Assembly: GCA_963791615.1 (NCBI GenBank)
Contig: CAWBTE010000006.1
Location: 434,001-498,000 of the forward strand
Direction: 5' to 3'
Length of the DNA stretch: 64,000 nt
DNA from: CAILZL01 sp963791615
Lineage (GTDB): Bacteria; Pseudomonadota; Gammaproteobacteria; Steroidobacterales; Steroidobacteraceae
Numbering within the stretch: position 1 is the first letter of the stretch; each line of letters begins with the position of its first letter. This document shows positions 47,039 to 56,254 of this stretch, in pieces. The notes below the pieces were generated by a model. The model saw nothing but the letters and a program-made list of their open reading frames with translations, was not told where the DNA came from and made no database searches. Position numbers and translations under genes: made by a program.

Positions 47039-47108
47039 ACTTATCGTGAGTCATTCAGCCAATGCAGAGTGGCTCGATCTTCATGAGTCGATCGCCAAGT
47101 AAAGTATG

Positions 47109-47259
47109 TTATTAACATGGCGGACAACAATGTCTGGCATGGCGATGCAAGTTCTTGTGTAGGGGTGGCTCGTGAGCCGCCCTCTTGCGCCTTTGAACAC
47201 AGGAAGGGCGGCTCACGAGCCACCCCTACGTCGGATAAGGTTGTCCGCCGGGTTAATAA
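47109..47259. mobile_element. MITE-like palindromic element, copy 2
   Basis: 151 bases with terminal repeats around TTAACCCGGCGGACAAC (two mismatches on the left). Inside, a long hairpin of AGGGGTGGCTCGTGAGCCGC and its complement encloses a 25-base loop. It is related to 55979-56129, but there the loop is inverted relative to the flanks. No coding capacity. Confidence 0.8.
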
Positions 47260-47282
47260 TTGACTGGATTTCGTCCCCGATC

Positions 47283-47379
47283 AGGCGAGGCAGGCCTGCG
47301 CGGGAATGACGACTACCCGCTTTCCGTCATTCCCGCTTTCGCGGGAATGACGGAATAGAGGTTGATCAGAGCTTCCTTA
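47283..47379. repeat. REP-like element with GCGGGAATGACG arms, touching the stop of receptor 4
   Basis: GCGGGAATGACG occurs at 47300-47311 and 47341-47352, with its complement at 47325-47336. On the minus strand the block TAAGGAAGCTCTGATCAACC (47379 to 47360) starts with the receptor stop codon TAA itself. The same AGGAAGCTCTGATNAACCT head occurs at 57764 and 55872. Confidence 0.7.
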
Positions 47380-50318
47380 GAAGCTGACGCGCACACCCGC
47401 TGTGTAGTAGCGACCAATCCAGTCGTCACTTTGCGCCCAGCCATTGAAGCCACCCGGAGCGCCGGTGCCCGGCATCAACTCCGGCGCCTGATCAAACAGA
47501 TTCGAAACGTTCAGGAACACCTCGGCACGGTTCGACCCACTCAAGTCACCCAACTTGTAGGCGAGGTTCAGGTTGGTCGAGTCATGTGACGGAACTTCGT
47601 AGTTCCAGAAAACGGCCGGGTTGCTGCTCATGCCCAGCGAGCTGCGCCAGCGCCACAACACATCCACCGAGAGACGTTCAATCGGGTCAAAGCCGAGGAA
47701 CACCGTATAGCGCCACACCGGCGTGGGCAGCGAGGCCGCCACCGGTCCTGAAATGAAGCCCGCTGCTTCAACCGGCGCGCTACCCGGCAAGATGGTGTAG
47801 ATCAGGTGCGGCTGGTAGCTGGTCAATACACGCGCACGGAAGGCACGATCAAACAGTCGTGTCTGATAGTTCACTTCCAGATCCACGCCCTTGGTCGTGA
47901 TGCTGCCGAGGTTGTACTGCTTGGTGTAGAAGGCGGTCGGCAGCGGTCCGTTCACTGCGTACACGCCCCCGCCCGGGGTCAGGTCTGCAGCCCGGCTTTG
48001 CGTCATGCAGAAGAAGTTGGAGCCATTGCCACCTGCCCTGATGGCATTGGCGCAAGCGGCCTGTATGCCAGCCTGGAAGCCCTGAACCGTGTTGATGGCA
48101 TCCTCAATCTCGATGGAGTACCAGTCCAGCGCCACGCTCAGGCCCGGTGCAAAGTCAGGTTTCCACACAAGACCCGCCGTCGTGGTCAGACCAATCTCCG
48201 CCACCAGATCCGGATTCGGAACGTTGGGGCCGGGGATCTGGTTCTGGCTGGCTTGAACCGGTGAGCGGATCCGTGCCGATACCCTGGGGAACGTTGGTGA
48301 CCGCCGAAGCGATGTCGAACAGGTTGGGCGCCCGAATGTCACGCGAGCGCGTGGCGCGGAAACGCAGCTGATCGTTCATGTGCCAGTCCAAGCCTGCCTT
48401 CCAGGAGGTGTAATCACCGCTGGTGTTGTAACTGGTCGCACGCACGGCGCCGTTGAGGTTGAGCGATTGAATCAGCGCCACGTCATTAAGCAGCGGTGCA
48501 TCGAACTCGAAAGCCACCTCTTTCACCGTCTGGCTGACCTTGGAAAGATTGGGCAGCGTAATGCGATAGAGAGACGTTCGGGCCGCACCGGTGCTGACGC
48601 AGTTGGAAGCCAGACCGGCAAAACCAGGGCGGTCGTTGATGCCGGCGCAGTTCGCATTCAGATCTGGCGGATGATTACTCGTTGAGCTGTATTCAATCTT
48701 GCGCCATTCACCGGACAGCGCCATGTTGAGCGGTCCCGCCCAGGTGCTGAAGGGCGCACCACTGATGGCCGCATTGGCGGCGTTCATGACCGTCTGGGCC
48801 TGCCAATCCGTGTCATCAAGGATGTAATCCATCGCAGCCTTGCTGTACGCAGAAGGCCCGAAGGCATTGAGGGCAACACAGTCAGGACGAATGTTGGCTG
48901 AGGCGCACACCACCGTATTGTTGGGCCCGGCAACCGCATCCAGCGCCGCCGCCAGCTTCTCATTGTTGATGTTGTTTCTGCTCCTGGTTTTCAGCGTATT
49001 GTCGCCGCGCCACACGGCGACATCCCAGTCGTAGTCACCAAGGTTGCCGTCCAGCCCGGCAGCAAAGAACAACTGCTCCGACTCCGGTTCGGGGTTGTAG
49101 CGAGCGTCATAGTCGAGGAACTGCTTGGCCAGCTGGAACGTGGTCGTTGCGCCGCAGTGCAGTACGAGTGGCGGCCGGCAGGAATGCATTATTCACACTG
49201 ATTACCGTCTGACCCGGATTGAGCGTGACAAAGGCGTCCCACGCTTCATTGGATTTCAGATTGGCAGAAGCCACTACATTGCCGTGCACGTTGTCCGTGA
49301 AGTCGAAATCCATGCGGCCATAAATTTGATGACTTTGCAGCGCGCTTTTGAGATTTACATCGCCGTACACGCCATCGCCGCCGATACGGATGCCGGGATT
49401 GTTGAGCTGTCCAGCCTGCGCACCTGTAGTAAAGAACGTCGTGCCATTTCCGACTGCGGTGCCGAGCGCCATGTAGCTTGCTGGGGCACCATTCGTGGCA
49501 AAGCTGTAATTGACCAGGGAGCCATTGGCAATTCGCCCGTTGAAGGAGGTACCGGAGTTGCGCGCACCGGTAATCAGGTAGTACGGACTCGCCGCCGTAC
49601 CCGCGCCACCGGCGCTGGCGCCCACTTCCCATGGACGCGAGGATTTTTTGTCCACACCCGTGTCGTTACGGTATTCGTAGCTGCCGATGAAGTGGCCGCG
49701 TCCGTCGAACAGATCCGTACCCACCGCGATGCCGGTGTTGAGCGTACCGCCGTCGCTGCGATCGGAACTGCCAAACGACGCATGTGCTTTCACGCCATCA
49801 AAACTGCGATTGGTAACGAAGTTGATGACACCGGTCACCGCGTCGGAGCCGTACACGGCTGATACACCGCCGGTCACCACGTCCACGCGCTGTATCAGAT
49901 TCTGCGGAATGACATCAACGTCAACGACCCCGGCGAAGGTGGTCGGCGGGATACGCATGCCGTCAAACAGCACCAGATTGCGGTTGATGCCGAGGTTGCG
50001 CATGTTCAACTGACTGCCCTGGTTATTACCCCCGCCGATACCGCCGGCAATAGAAGGGTTGGCGTTCGCACCCTGACCGCGTGACCCAGCAAACACCGGC
50101 AGCAGGTTCAGGCCGTCCGCGATGGGGCCGGGCTTGACTGTCTGCAGACCTTCATACGAGACCACGGTAACGGGTGTCGGGCTATTATCGCCGTTGGTAA
50201 TAACGCGTGATCCGGTGACAACGACTTCTTCAAGGCTTTCCTCGGCGTTGACCAATGCAGTAAACGCCAGGGCGCTGACCCCGACCAGCAAACAGGCAGT
50301 AGAACTCACTCGACTCAT
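47377..50318 (-). pseudogene. TonB-dependent receptor 4, two frame breaks
   Basis: Signal peptide from 50318 (MSRVSSTACLLVGVSALAFT), plug start LEEVVVTGSRVITNGDNSPT, VDVVTGGVSAVYGSDAVTGV. Barrel: HQIYGRMDFDFTDNVHGNVV. A break near 49160 leads into TTTFQLAKQFLDYDARYNPE, EWRKIEYSSTSNHPPDLNAN and LRFRATRSRDIRAPNLFDIA. A second break near 48262 leads into PNPDLVAEIGLTTTAGLVWK and ends DDWIGRYYTAGVRVSF. It is close in architecture to receptors 1 and 2 (same TonB box and VYGSDAV plug), so three receptors form a paralogous family. It has no STN domain. It stands alone, without DUF6152 partners. Confidence 0.85.
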
Positions 50319-50675
50319 GACGACCCCCTCTCACTAACTAACTGAAAAATCTCAAATCTGGTGCTTGCTTCCCGGCACAAGCGCGCCTGACCAAGGACGC
50401 GTATGCCATTCGGAAGAATGCGCAGGATAGTGCAACAGCAGGGTAGCCAGCACGCCATTCGATCTGTGCGCCGGGCGATCAGTTTTCGTCCTAACCGGCG
50501 CTTCGCGCGGATAGTGAAGAAGTGCAAGGAAAAAGGGTACTTACTTAATTCGGCTTTCCCGCATAGGCGGGAATCCAGTGGAAATTTGATCCAGCCCGAT
50601 GAAGTTGAACTGTTCACACTGAGATTATCGAAAGGTAGTGCGAGCAACAGAGGCTTCATCGGGCCGGATCAATAG
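50319..50675. promoter_or_regulatory. Leader of receptor 4, with an element at 50454-50501 shared with 57706-57752
   Basis: 357 non-coding bases. CATTCGAT, TGCGC and GCGATCAGTTTTCGTCC in order match the region before the second ceramidase-like gene (GCGATCAGTTTTTGTCC). It could be a common operator. Short palindromic pieces (TTTCCCGCATAGGCGGGAA near 50553) are repeat debris. Confidence 0.4.
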
Positions 50676-51090
50676 TCAGCGACTGACCACCGCCAGCTTT
50701 ACGTCCTTGGGTGTCAGCCCTGCCAGCTTGATATCAGACGCGATGCGCATCGGGAAGCGGATGATGCGCGCGCGGTTATTGACTGTGCAGATACCTTCCG
50801 CCAGCTTGGAGCCGTCCTGCTTCAATCGGGCCTGCATGGTGAAATCCAGCCGGTCGAACGACTCCTGCCCGACGTAGTCATAAACAAACGTCAATTTGGT
50901 ACGTACTTCGGTATCCTTGCCCCGGAAAAGTGCGGGCGATAAAAGTCTTGGCGCAGGCGTCAAATGCCCTGCTGACCGATTCAGGGGTACGCGATGCGCG
51001 GCTGTCGTCGGCATGAACTACAACTTCGCTAGCCAATACTGAGCCAGTGGCAACCATTAACAGCCCAACGAATGTGATGGTGAGTTTCAT
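50676..51090 (-). CDS. Small secreted protein of unknown function, one frameshift
   Basis: N-terminal frame from 51090: MKLTITFVGLLMVATGSVLA signal peptide, then VHADDSRASRTPESVSRAFD and CAKTFIARTFPG. The frame slips near 50930 and continues TKLTFVYDYVGQESFDRLDF, GICTVNNRARIIRFPMRIAS and a TAG-type end at DVKLAVVSR. About 137 residues, with two Cys. No family recognised. Divergent from the winged-helix regulator, from which 131 bases separate it, so the regulator could control it. Confidence 0.6.
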
Positions 51091-51221
51091 ACTATTCTCC
51101 TTTACAGTGGTGTTTGAGTTATCCCCAGCCGCTAGTGCGCTGGCTTGAATTTCATACTGGTGATCAGACCCTGAAAAAGAGTTAGGAAGCGCTGAAGGAA
51201 GCTGAAAGGGGATTAGGAACC

Positions 51222-53467
51222 GTGAATTCGCCGCCGAATTCCTGCCTTTACGAGTTCGAGGGCTTCGTTCTCGACCCGTTGCAGCGCGTGCTGCGCAAGC
51301 TGCTGACGGTCAGGCAGTCGTCTGACAGCGCGCGCTTTCGATGCCCTGCACCTGCTGGTGTAACACCACGGCCAGCTGGTGGATAAGGAGACGCTGATCA
51401 AGACGCTCTGGCCGAAGGTCGTGGTGGAAGAAAACAACCTGACTCAGATCATCCATTCATTGCGTCAGGCCCTGGGCGAGAAACCCGGCGAACATCGTTT
51501 TATTGCCACGGCGCCGGGACGGGGCTATCGGTTTGTCGCTGCGGTGAAGGAAGTCTCTCAGGTATCAGCCATATCAGGCTCGGCACACGAACGGTTGCCC
51601 GACATTGGCGCTGCAAGTCCCGACTTCGCAAAGGTATCTGCAGCAGCGGCAAAAAATGACACAGCCGGGAGTGGCGGGCTCGGCTGGCGCAGCAAGGCGA
51701 TGGTTGTGGCACTCGCTGTGTTGAGCGTTGCAGTAGCCATCGGCGGATTTCTGCAGTTGCGCACGCCGACAACGTCCGGACGGACCGCACCTCAAGTTGG
51801 CCGCTTTTCGATTCCTGTCTCGATCACTCCGCGGTATGAAGGCGGGCGTACGCTCATCATCTCACCGGATGGTGCGCGACTCGCATATCTCTCTCGGACC
51901 ACGGCCTCATCGTGCGCTCCCGGGATCAACTCGAATCCGTAGTGGTGCCCGCTATTGCGACTGGAGGCACTCTCGCACCCTTCTTCTCGCCGGACGGACT
52001 ATGGATCGCATTCAGCGATGGTCAGATGCTCATGAAGGTGCAAGTGAGTGGTGGCCCGGCGGTGCAGATTGCGGAGTCAGGGCCAGCGGCCTTCGGCAGC
52101 TGGAGCAGTGAAGGTATCGTCGTCGCCAGCATGAACGGTTTGTTCCGTGTCGCATCACAAGGCGGCGGTCTGCAACGACTTGAAACGGGCCTTGGCGCCA
52201 ATGAACAAGCAATGTATCCACAATTGCTGCCAGGTGGCAGAGCCATTCTGTTTACGGTCATTCCGACTCGCAGCAACACACCCAAACTCCTGGGCAACAC
52301 GGTTGGCGCGCGCGTGGATTTACTCGATCTCGCAAGCGGCATCCGCCGTACCTTGATTCCCAGCGGCGGGCGCGCCCAATACGTACCGACTGGACATCTT
52401 GTTTATGTTGCAGGCGGCAGCCTGTACGCGGCCGCGTTCGATCTGAAACGCCTCGAACTGCGCGGCGCGCCTGTGCCGATGGTTACTGAGGCGGATATGT
52501 CCGAGTTCGCCATTTCTGACGATGGCACGCTGGCGTATCAACCCGGCTCGGGACCGCCGAGGAATGTGCTCGTATGGGTTGATCGACAGGGGCACGAAGA
52601 ACCGCTGGAAGCGCCACCCCGTGACTATGTGTACCCACGGCTCTCGCCGGATGGGGCGCGCATTGCCCTAGACACAAGCGATGCGCAGGATCGTGATATC
52701 TGGATCTGGGACCTGCGCAGAAAAACCCTGGAACGCTTCACGATCGATCCAACCGGAAATCCCCTGGTCGCCTGGAGCCGCGACGGCCGCAGCCTTGCGT
52801 TTGGCAGCGGTCGTTTCGGCGTGTCGAACCTGTTCCACCAGTCGCAGATGGAAGCGGTGAACCGCAACGCCTGCTGAAAAGTGAGCGCATTCAGATGCCG
52901 ATCGGCTTTGCACCGGACGGACAGCTGCTCTTTTCCGCTGACGTTGCCGGACACGGTCGCGATGTTCATGCGTTGTCGATGGATGGCAGTGATCGCGTCG
53001 CGCGCATACTGTACGGCGCGGCCAACGAGCTCAATGCAGAGGTATCGCCCGACGGCCGCTGGATTGCTTACGACTCGGACGAATCAGGCCAGTTCGAAGT
53101 TTATGTACGACCTTATCCGCAGGCATACACGGGTGGCCGCTGGCAAATTTCCTCGGGGGGTGCCCGCCAACCCATGTGGTCTCGTGACGGGCGTGAGCTC
53201 TACTACCGTGATTTCGAAGGCGCGATGTACGCGGCGCCAATAACACTCAGTCCGACATTCGCGCCGGGAGCAGCAGTAAAGCTGTTCTCCAATTCGGCTC
53301 ATCGCGGCGCAGGCAAGTCAGGCGGGGGGCGCACCTACGATGTCTCACTGGACGGTCGACGATTTCTCATGATCAAAACGCAACCGGTCTCCCCCAACTC
53401 ACAGGCGATCGTTGTTGTTCTCAACTGGTTTGAAGAGCTGAAGCGTGCCGTGCCTGTCGGCAAGTAG
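51222..53467 (+). pseudogene. CadC-like winged-helix regulator with TolB-type propeller, several frame breaks and one stop
   Basis: GTG start at 51222: CLYEFEGFVLDPLQRVLRK. The frame changes at about 51300 and 51322 (each repaired by one G or C), then a TAA at 51361-51363 replaces the Glu codon in the LLVEHHGQLVDK-type motif. The winged helix continues KETLIKTLWPKVVVEENNLT, IIHSLRQALGEKPGEHRFIA. A membrane helix follows (SKAMVVALAVLSVAVAIGGF). The propeller has FFSPDGLWIAFSDGQMLM and, after breaks near 51930 and 52880, AEVSPDGRWIAYDSDESGQF. Such proteins sense an envelope signal and bind DNA. Probably inactive unless the breaks are sequencing errors. Confidence 0.8.
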
Positions 53468-53578
53468 ACTGCGGCACGTTAAACGAAAGGAACGCGATTC
53501 GCGGCAGTGGATAAATAGCGCACCAGACACACATAATCCTTGGCTGTCCGGCACTCGCCTAGTCGCCTCGGTACTGAA

Positions 53579-53607
53579 CAGAAAGCCCCGCGATGCGGGG
53601 CTTTCTG
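53579..53607 (+). terminator. Rho-independent-type terminator hairpin
   Basis: CAGAAAGCCCCGC, GAT loop, GCGGGGCTTTCTG: a perfect 13-base stem with an A/T-rich base, 112 bases after the regulator stop. It is the best terminator candidate in the window and works in either direction. Confidence 0.75.
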
Positions 53608-53898
53608 ACCATCGACGATTAATGCTGCCATGTCATGGCAAAAGTGATAGTCCCGATCAGCAGTCACCGCAGCAACGTTGTGCGGGGTCGAGTGCACCGA
53701 GTTAGCGTTAGCGTGAACATGGTGCCCATGCCCATCATCGCCATGCTGATGTCCTCTCCGAACAGGCGTGAGTGCCTTGTGGAACGTCCAGAGGCCAATA
53801 CGCTGACCCTGTTGTCGACCCAGCTCATCGGCGAACCGGAAGTGAATGCCCTGGAGAATGCGCGCTGAGTTGCAGACATTTACCATGACCTGGGCGAA
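53608..53898. other. Unassigned intergenic stretch
   Basis: 291 bases between the terminator hairpin and the end of the first aldo/keto-reductase gene. A short plus-strand reading frame (53635-53868) ends in VERPEANTLTLLSTQLIGEP and shows no ribosome-binding site or recognised family. It may be the end of a lost gene; nothing firmer can be said. Confidence 0.3.
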
Positions 53899-54819
53899 CT
53901 AAACCTGATCCATGTAAGCAGCCATGCGCCGCCGCGTCGGCTCATCCGGCATCATCCCGTATGCCGCTTTGGCATTTTCCGTCATGTGCACTGGATTGCT
54001 GGTCTCGGTCAGTACAGAGGTGATGGCCGGATGCGGCAGGATGTACTTCAACGAAAACTCCGCCCAGTTATGAATGCCGATCTCCGCAGCCCAACCCGGC
54101 AGCGCCACGTTGGCGAGTTTCTTGAAGTAATCACCATTCATGAAGGGCCGGTTGATGATCACGGCGATGCCGCGATCCTGCGCCATCGGCAACATGCGTT
54201 GCTCGGCAAGACGCTCGGTGATGGAGTAGTTGTACTGCACAAAGTCCGGCTTCTCGCGTCGCAGGAACTCTTCAAGCTGTGCGTACAGATCGTATTCCGA
54301 AACTGTCACGCCGATATAACGGGCTTTGCCAGATGTTTTCCATTCCTTGAGTATCGGCCACAACGTATTCAGATCGGTCAGACTGGAAATCTGCGCGAGG
54401 TCGATGGCCTTCCGGCCATACGACACCAATGTCTGCTCAAGTTGCCTGACGCCGGCCTGACCGGCTTCATAGACCTTGGCCATCACGAATAACTTGTCAC
54501 GCAAATCAGGTTGATTGATCACACGCCCGAATGCCGAGTCATTTGCCACATTGCCGGCACGGGTATCGACGACGCGGCCGCCATGCTGCACCAGTGTGCG
54601 CAAGAGGGTTTCCACCGGCCCTGCTCCCTTGGTTGCAATTTCGGAAATGACTTTGCCACCACCCAGACCGATGATCGGTAATGTCTCGCTGGTTCCCGGG
54701 ATACGTCGCAGCGGCATGGCCTGTTGCGCCCACGCACCCTGCGTCGCGAGAGTGCTGGCGCCCAGCGCGGAAAGTAACGCGAGAAAATCCCGACGACTGT
54801 GGTTTGACTCAATCGACAT
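53899..54819 (-). CDS. Tat-exported aldo/keto reductase-like protein, copy 1
   Basis: 306 residues from the ATG at 54819. The Tat signal is NHSRRDFLALLSALGA. AKR-like barrel: RIPGTSETLPIIGLGGGKVI, GGRVVDTRAGNVANDSAFGR, FVMAKVYEAGQAGVRQLEQT, WKTSGKARYIGVTVSEYDLY, KPDFVQYNYSITERLAEQRM. The Asp and Lys of the AKR tetrad are visible (VVDT, MAKV), but the Tyr normally in DTAxxYG is absent and the His of the Q.H motif reads LAQISSLTD. So it may not be a reductase. Tandem with a near-identical copy 40 bases upstream. Confidence 0.85.
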   Translation of the reverse strand: MSIESNHSRRDFLALLSALGASTLATQGAWAQQAMPLRRIPGTSETLPIIGLGGGKVISEIATKGAGPVETLLRTLVQHGGRVVDTRAGNVANDSAFGRVINQPDLRDKLFVMAKVYEAGQAGVRQLEQTLVSYGRKAIDLAQISSLTDLNTLWPILKEWKTSGKARYIGVTVSEYDLYAQLEEFLRREKPDFVQYNYSITERLAEQRMLPMAQDRGIAVIINRPFMNGDYFKKLANVALPGWAAEIGIHNWAEFSLKYILPHPAITSVLTETSNPVHMTENAKAAYGMMPDEPTRRRMAAYMDQV

Positions 54820-54859
54820 GATTGCTCCCCTGACAATATTGTTCTGATGTAGTGGCACG

Positions 54860-55780
54860 TTAAAGCTGATCAATATAAGCAGCCATACGCCGCCGCGTCG
54901 GCTCATCCGGCATCGTGCCGTATGCCGCCTTGGCATTCTCTGCCATATGAACAGGACTGCTGGTCTCGGTCAGCACACTGGTGATGGCCGGGTGCGGCAG
55001 GATGTACTTCAGCGAAAACTCCGCCCAGCTGTGAATGCCGATTTCTGCGGCCCAGCCCGGCAGCGGCACGTTGGCGAGCTTCTTGAAGTAATCACCGTTC
55101 ATGAAGGGCCTATTGATGATCACGGCGATGCCACGATCCTGCGCCATCGGCAACATGCGTTGCTCGGCGCCACGCTCGGTGATGGAGTAGTTGTACTGCA
55201 CAAAGTCCGGCTTCTCACGACGCAGGAACGCCTCGATCTCTGCGTATAAATTCTCGCTCGAGACCGTCACGCCGATGTAGCGCGCCTTGCCCGATGCCTT
55301 CCACTGCTTGAGCGTTGGCCAGTGCGTATTCAGATCGGTCAGGCTGTAAATCTGCGCGAGGTCGATGGTCTTGCGGCCATATGACACCAGACTCGTTTCG
55401 AGTTGTTCAACCCCGGCCTGACCATTCTCGGAAACCTTGGTGGTCACGAACAGTTTGTCGCGCAGATCAGGCTGGTTGATCAAACGGCCAAAGGCAGAAT
55501 CGTTTGCCGGATTACGCGGCCAGGTGTCGATAACGCTGCCGCCCAGCTGGACGAGTGCGCGCAAGATGGCTTCGACAGGCCCGGTGCCCTTGGCTGCAAT
55601 CTCGGAAATGACCTTGCTCGAACCCAGACCGATGATGGGTAGTGTCTCGCTGGTGCCCGGGATACGCCGCCGTAGCATGGTCTGCTGCGCCCACGCGCCC
55701 GAGGTTGCAAAGTTGCTGGCGCCGAGCGCAGAAAGCAAGGCGAGAAAATCCCGGCGGCTGTGATTTGAATATGTCGGCAT
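54860..55780 (-). CDS. Tat-exported aldo/keto reductase-like protein, copy 2
   Basis: 306 residues, the same length as copy 1, with Tat signal SNHSRRDFLALLSALGASNF. The AKR-like barrel is shared almost throughout (GGSVIDTWPRNPANDSAFGR, FVTTKVSENGQAGVEQLETS, WKASGKARYIGVTVSSENLY, GIAVIINRPFMNGDYFKKLA). As in copy 1, the tetrad Tyr and His are missing (DTWPRNPAND, LAQIYSLTD). It is first in the pair, with a GGAG ribosome-binding site; 40 bases separate the genes, so they are one transcript. The duplication must be fairly recent, since long DNA stretches are near identical. Role unknown; a ligand-binding or non-reductase role is possible. Confidence 0.85.
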   Translation of the reverse strand: MPTYSNHSRRDFLALLSALGASNFATSGAWAQQTMLRRRIPGTSETLPIIGLGSSKVISEIAAKGTGPVEAILRALVQLGGSVIDTWPRNPANDSAFGRLINQPDLRDKLFVTTKVSENGQAGVEQLETSLVSYGRKTIDLAQIYSLTDLNTHWPTLKQWKASGKARYIGVTVSSENLYAEIEAFLRREKPDFVQYNYSITERGAEQRMLPMAQDRGIAVIINRPFMNGDYFKKLANVPLPGWAAEIGIHSWAEFSLKYILPHPAITSVLTETSSPVHMAENAKAAYGTMPDEPTRRRMAAYIDQL

Positions 55781-55871
55781 GGTGGGCTCCTCTGAGAACA
55801 CTACTGTTTCGTTTTTCGAGACAGTAGACCAGAAGCAGCCTCTCGAGTTCCAGCCATGTCAGGCCCGTGTC

Positions 55872-55979
55872 AAGGAAGGTCTGATCAACCTCTGTTCCGT
55901 CATTCCCACGAAGCAGGCTGTGTGAAAACTCGAGAGGCATCTCACGTACGTTCACACAGCCTGCTGCGCGGGTATGACG
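55872..55979. repeat. REP-like palindrome adjoining MITE copy 3
   Basis: The head AAGGAAGGTCTGATCAACC resembles those at 47360 and 57764. A perfect 14-base stem GCAGGCTGTGTGAA (55913-55926) pairs with 55951-55964. It lies between the aldo/keto-reductase pair and the MITE and contains no gene. Confidence 0.7.
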
Positions 55980-56129
55980 TTTTAACCCGGCGGGCAACAT
56001 TATCCGACGTAGGGGCGGCTCGTGAGCCGCCCTCTTGCGCCTTTGAACACAGGAAGGGCGGCTCACGAGCCGCCCCTACACAAGAACTTGCATCGCCATG
56101 CCAGACATTGTTGTCCGCCGGGTTAATAA
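55979..56129. mobile_element. MITE-like palindromic element, copy 3
   Basis: Termini TTTAACCCGGCGGGCAAC and the complement of TTAACCCGGCGGACAACAAT. A central stem of AGGGGCGGCTCGTGAGCCGC encloses the loop CTCTTGCGCCTTTGAACACA followed by GGAAG. The flanks are inverted relative to copy 2 but the loop is not. No coding capacity. Confidence 0.8.
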
Positions 56130-56254
56130 TCAGAGATACATCAATGATGCGCACTTGCGTCAGACGATCAAACAATGCCGACGTTTGATTCGTTACAGGC
56201 GGGCCATATCAATTGATAAGAAACCAACCCCTGCTCCAACTGTAACTGTACTCA

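Noticed and set aside
53635..53868. Possible 77-residue plus-strand gene
   Set aside because: No ribosome-binding site, no family, and an equally long antisense frame; only noted as unassigned.
47109..56129. Possible CRISPR array from repeated palindromes
   Set aside because: The repeats are single dispersed elements of about 150 bases with terminal inverted repeats, with no regular spacers and no cas genes.
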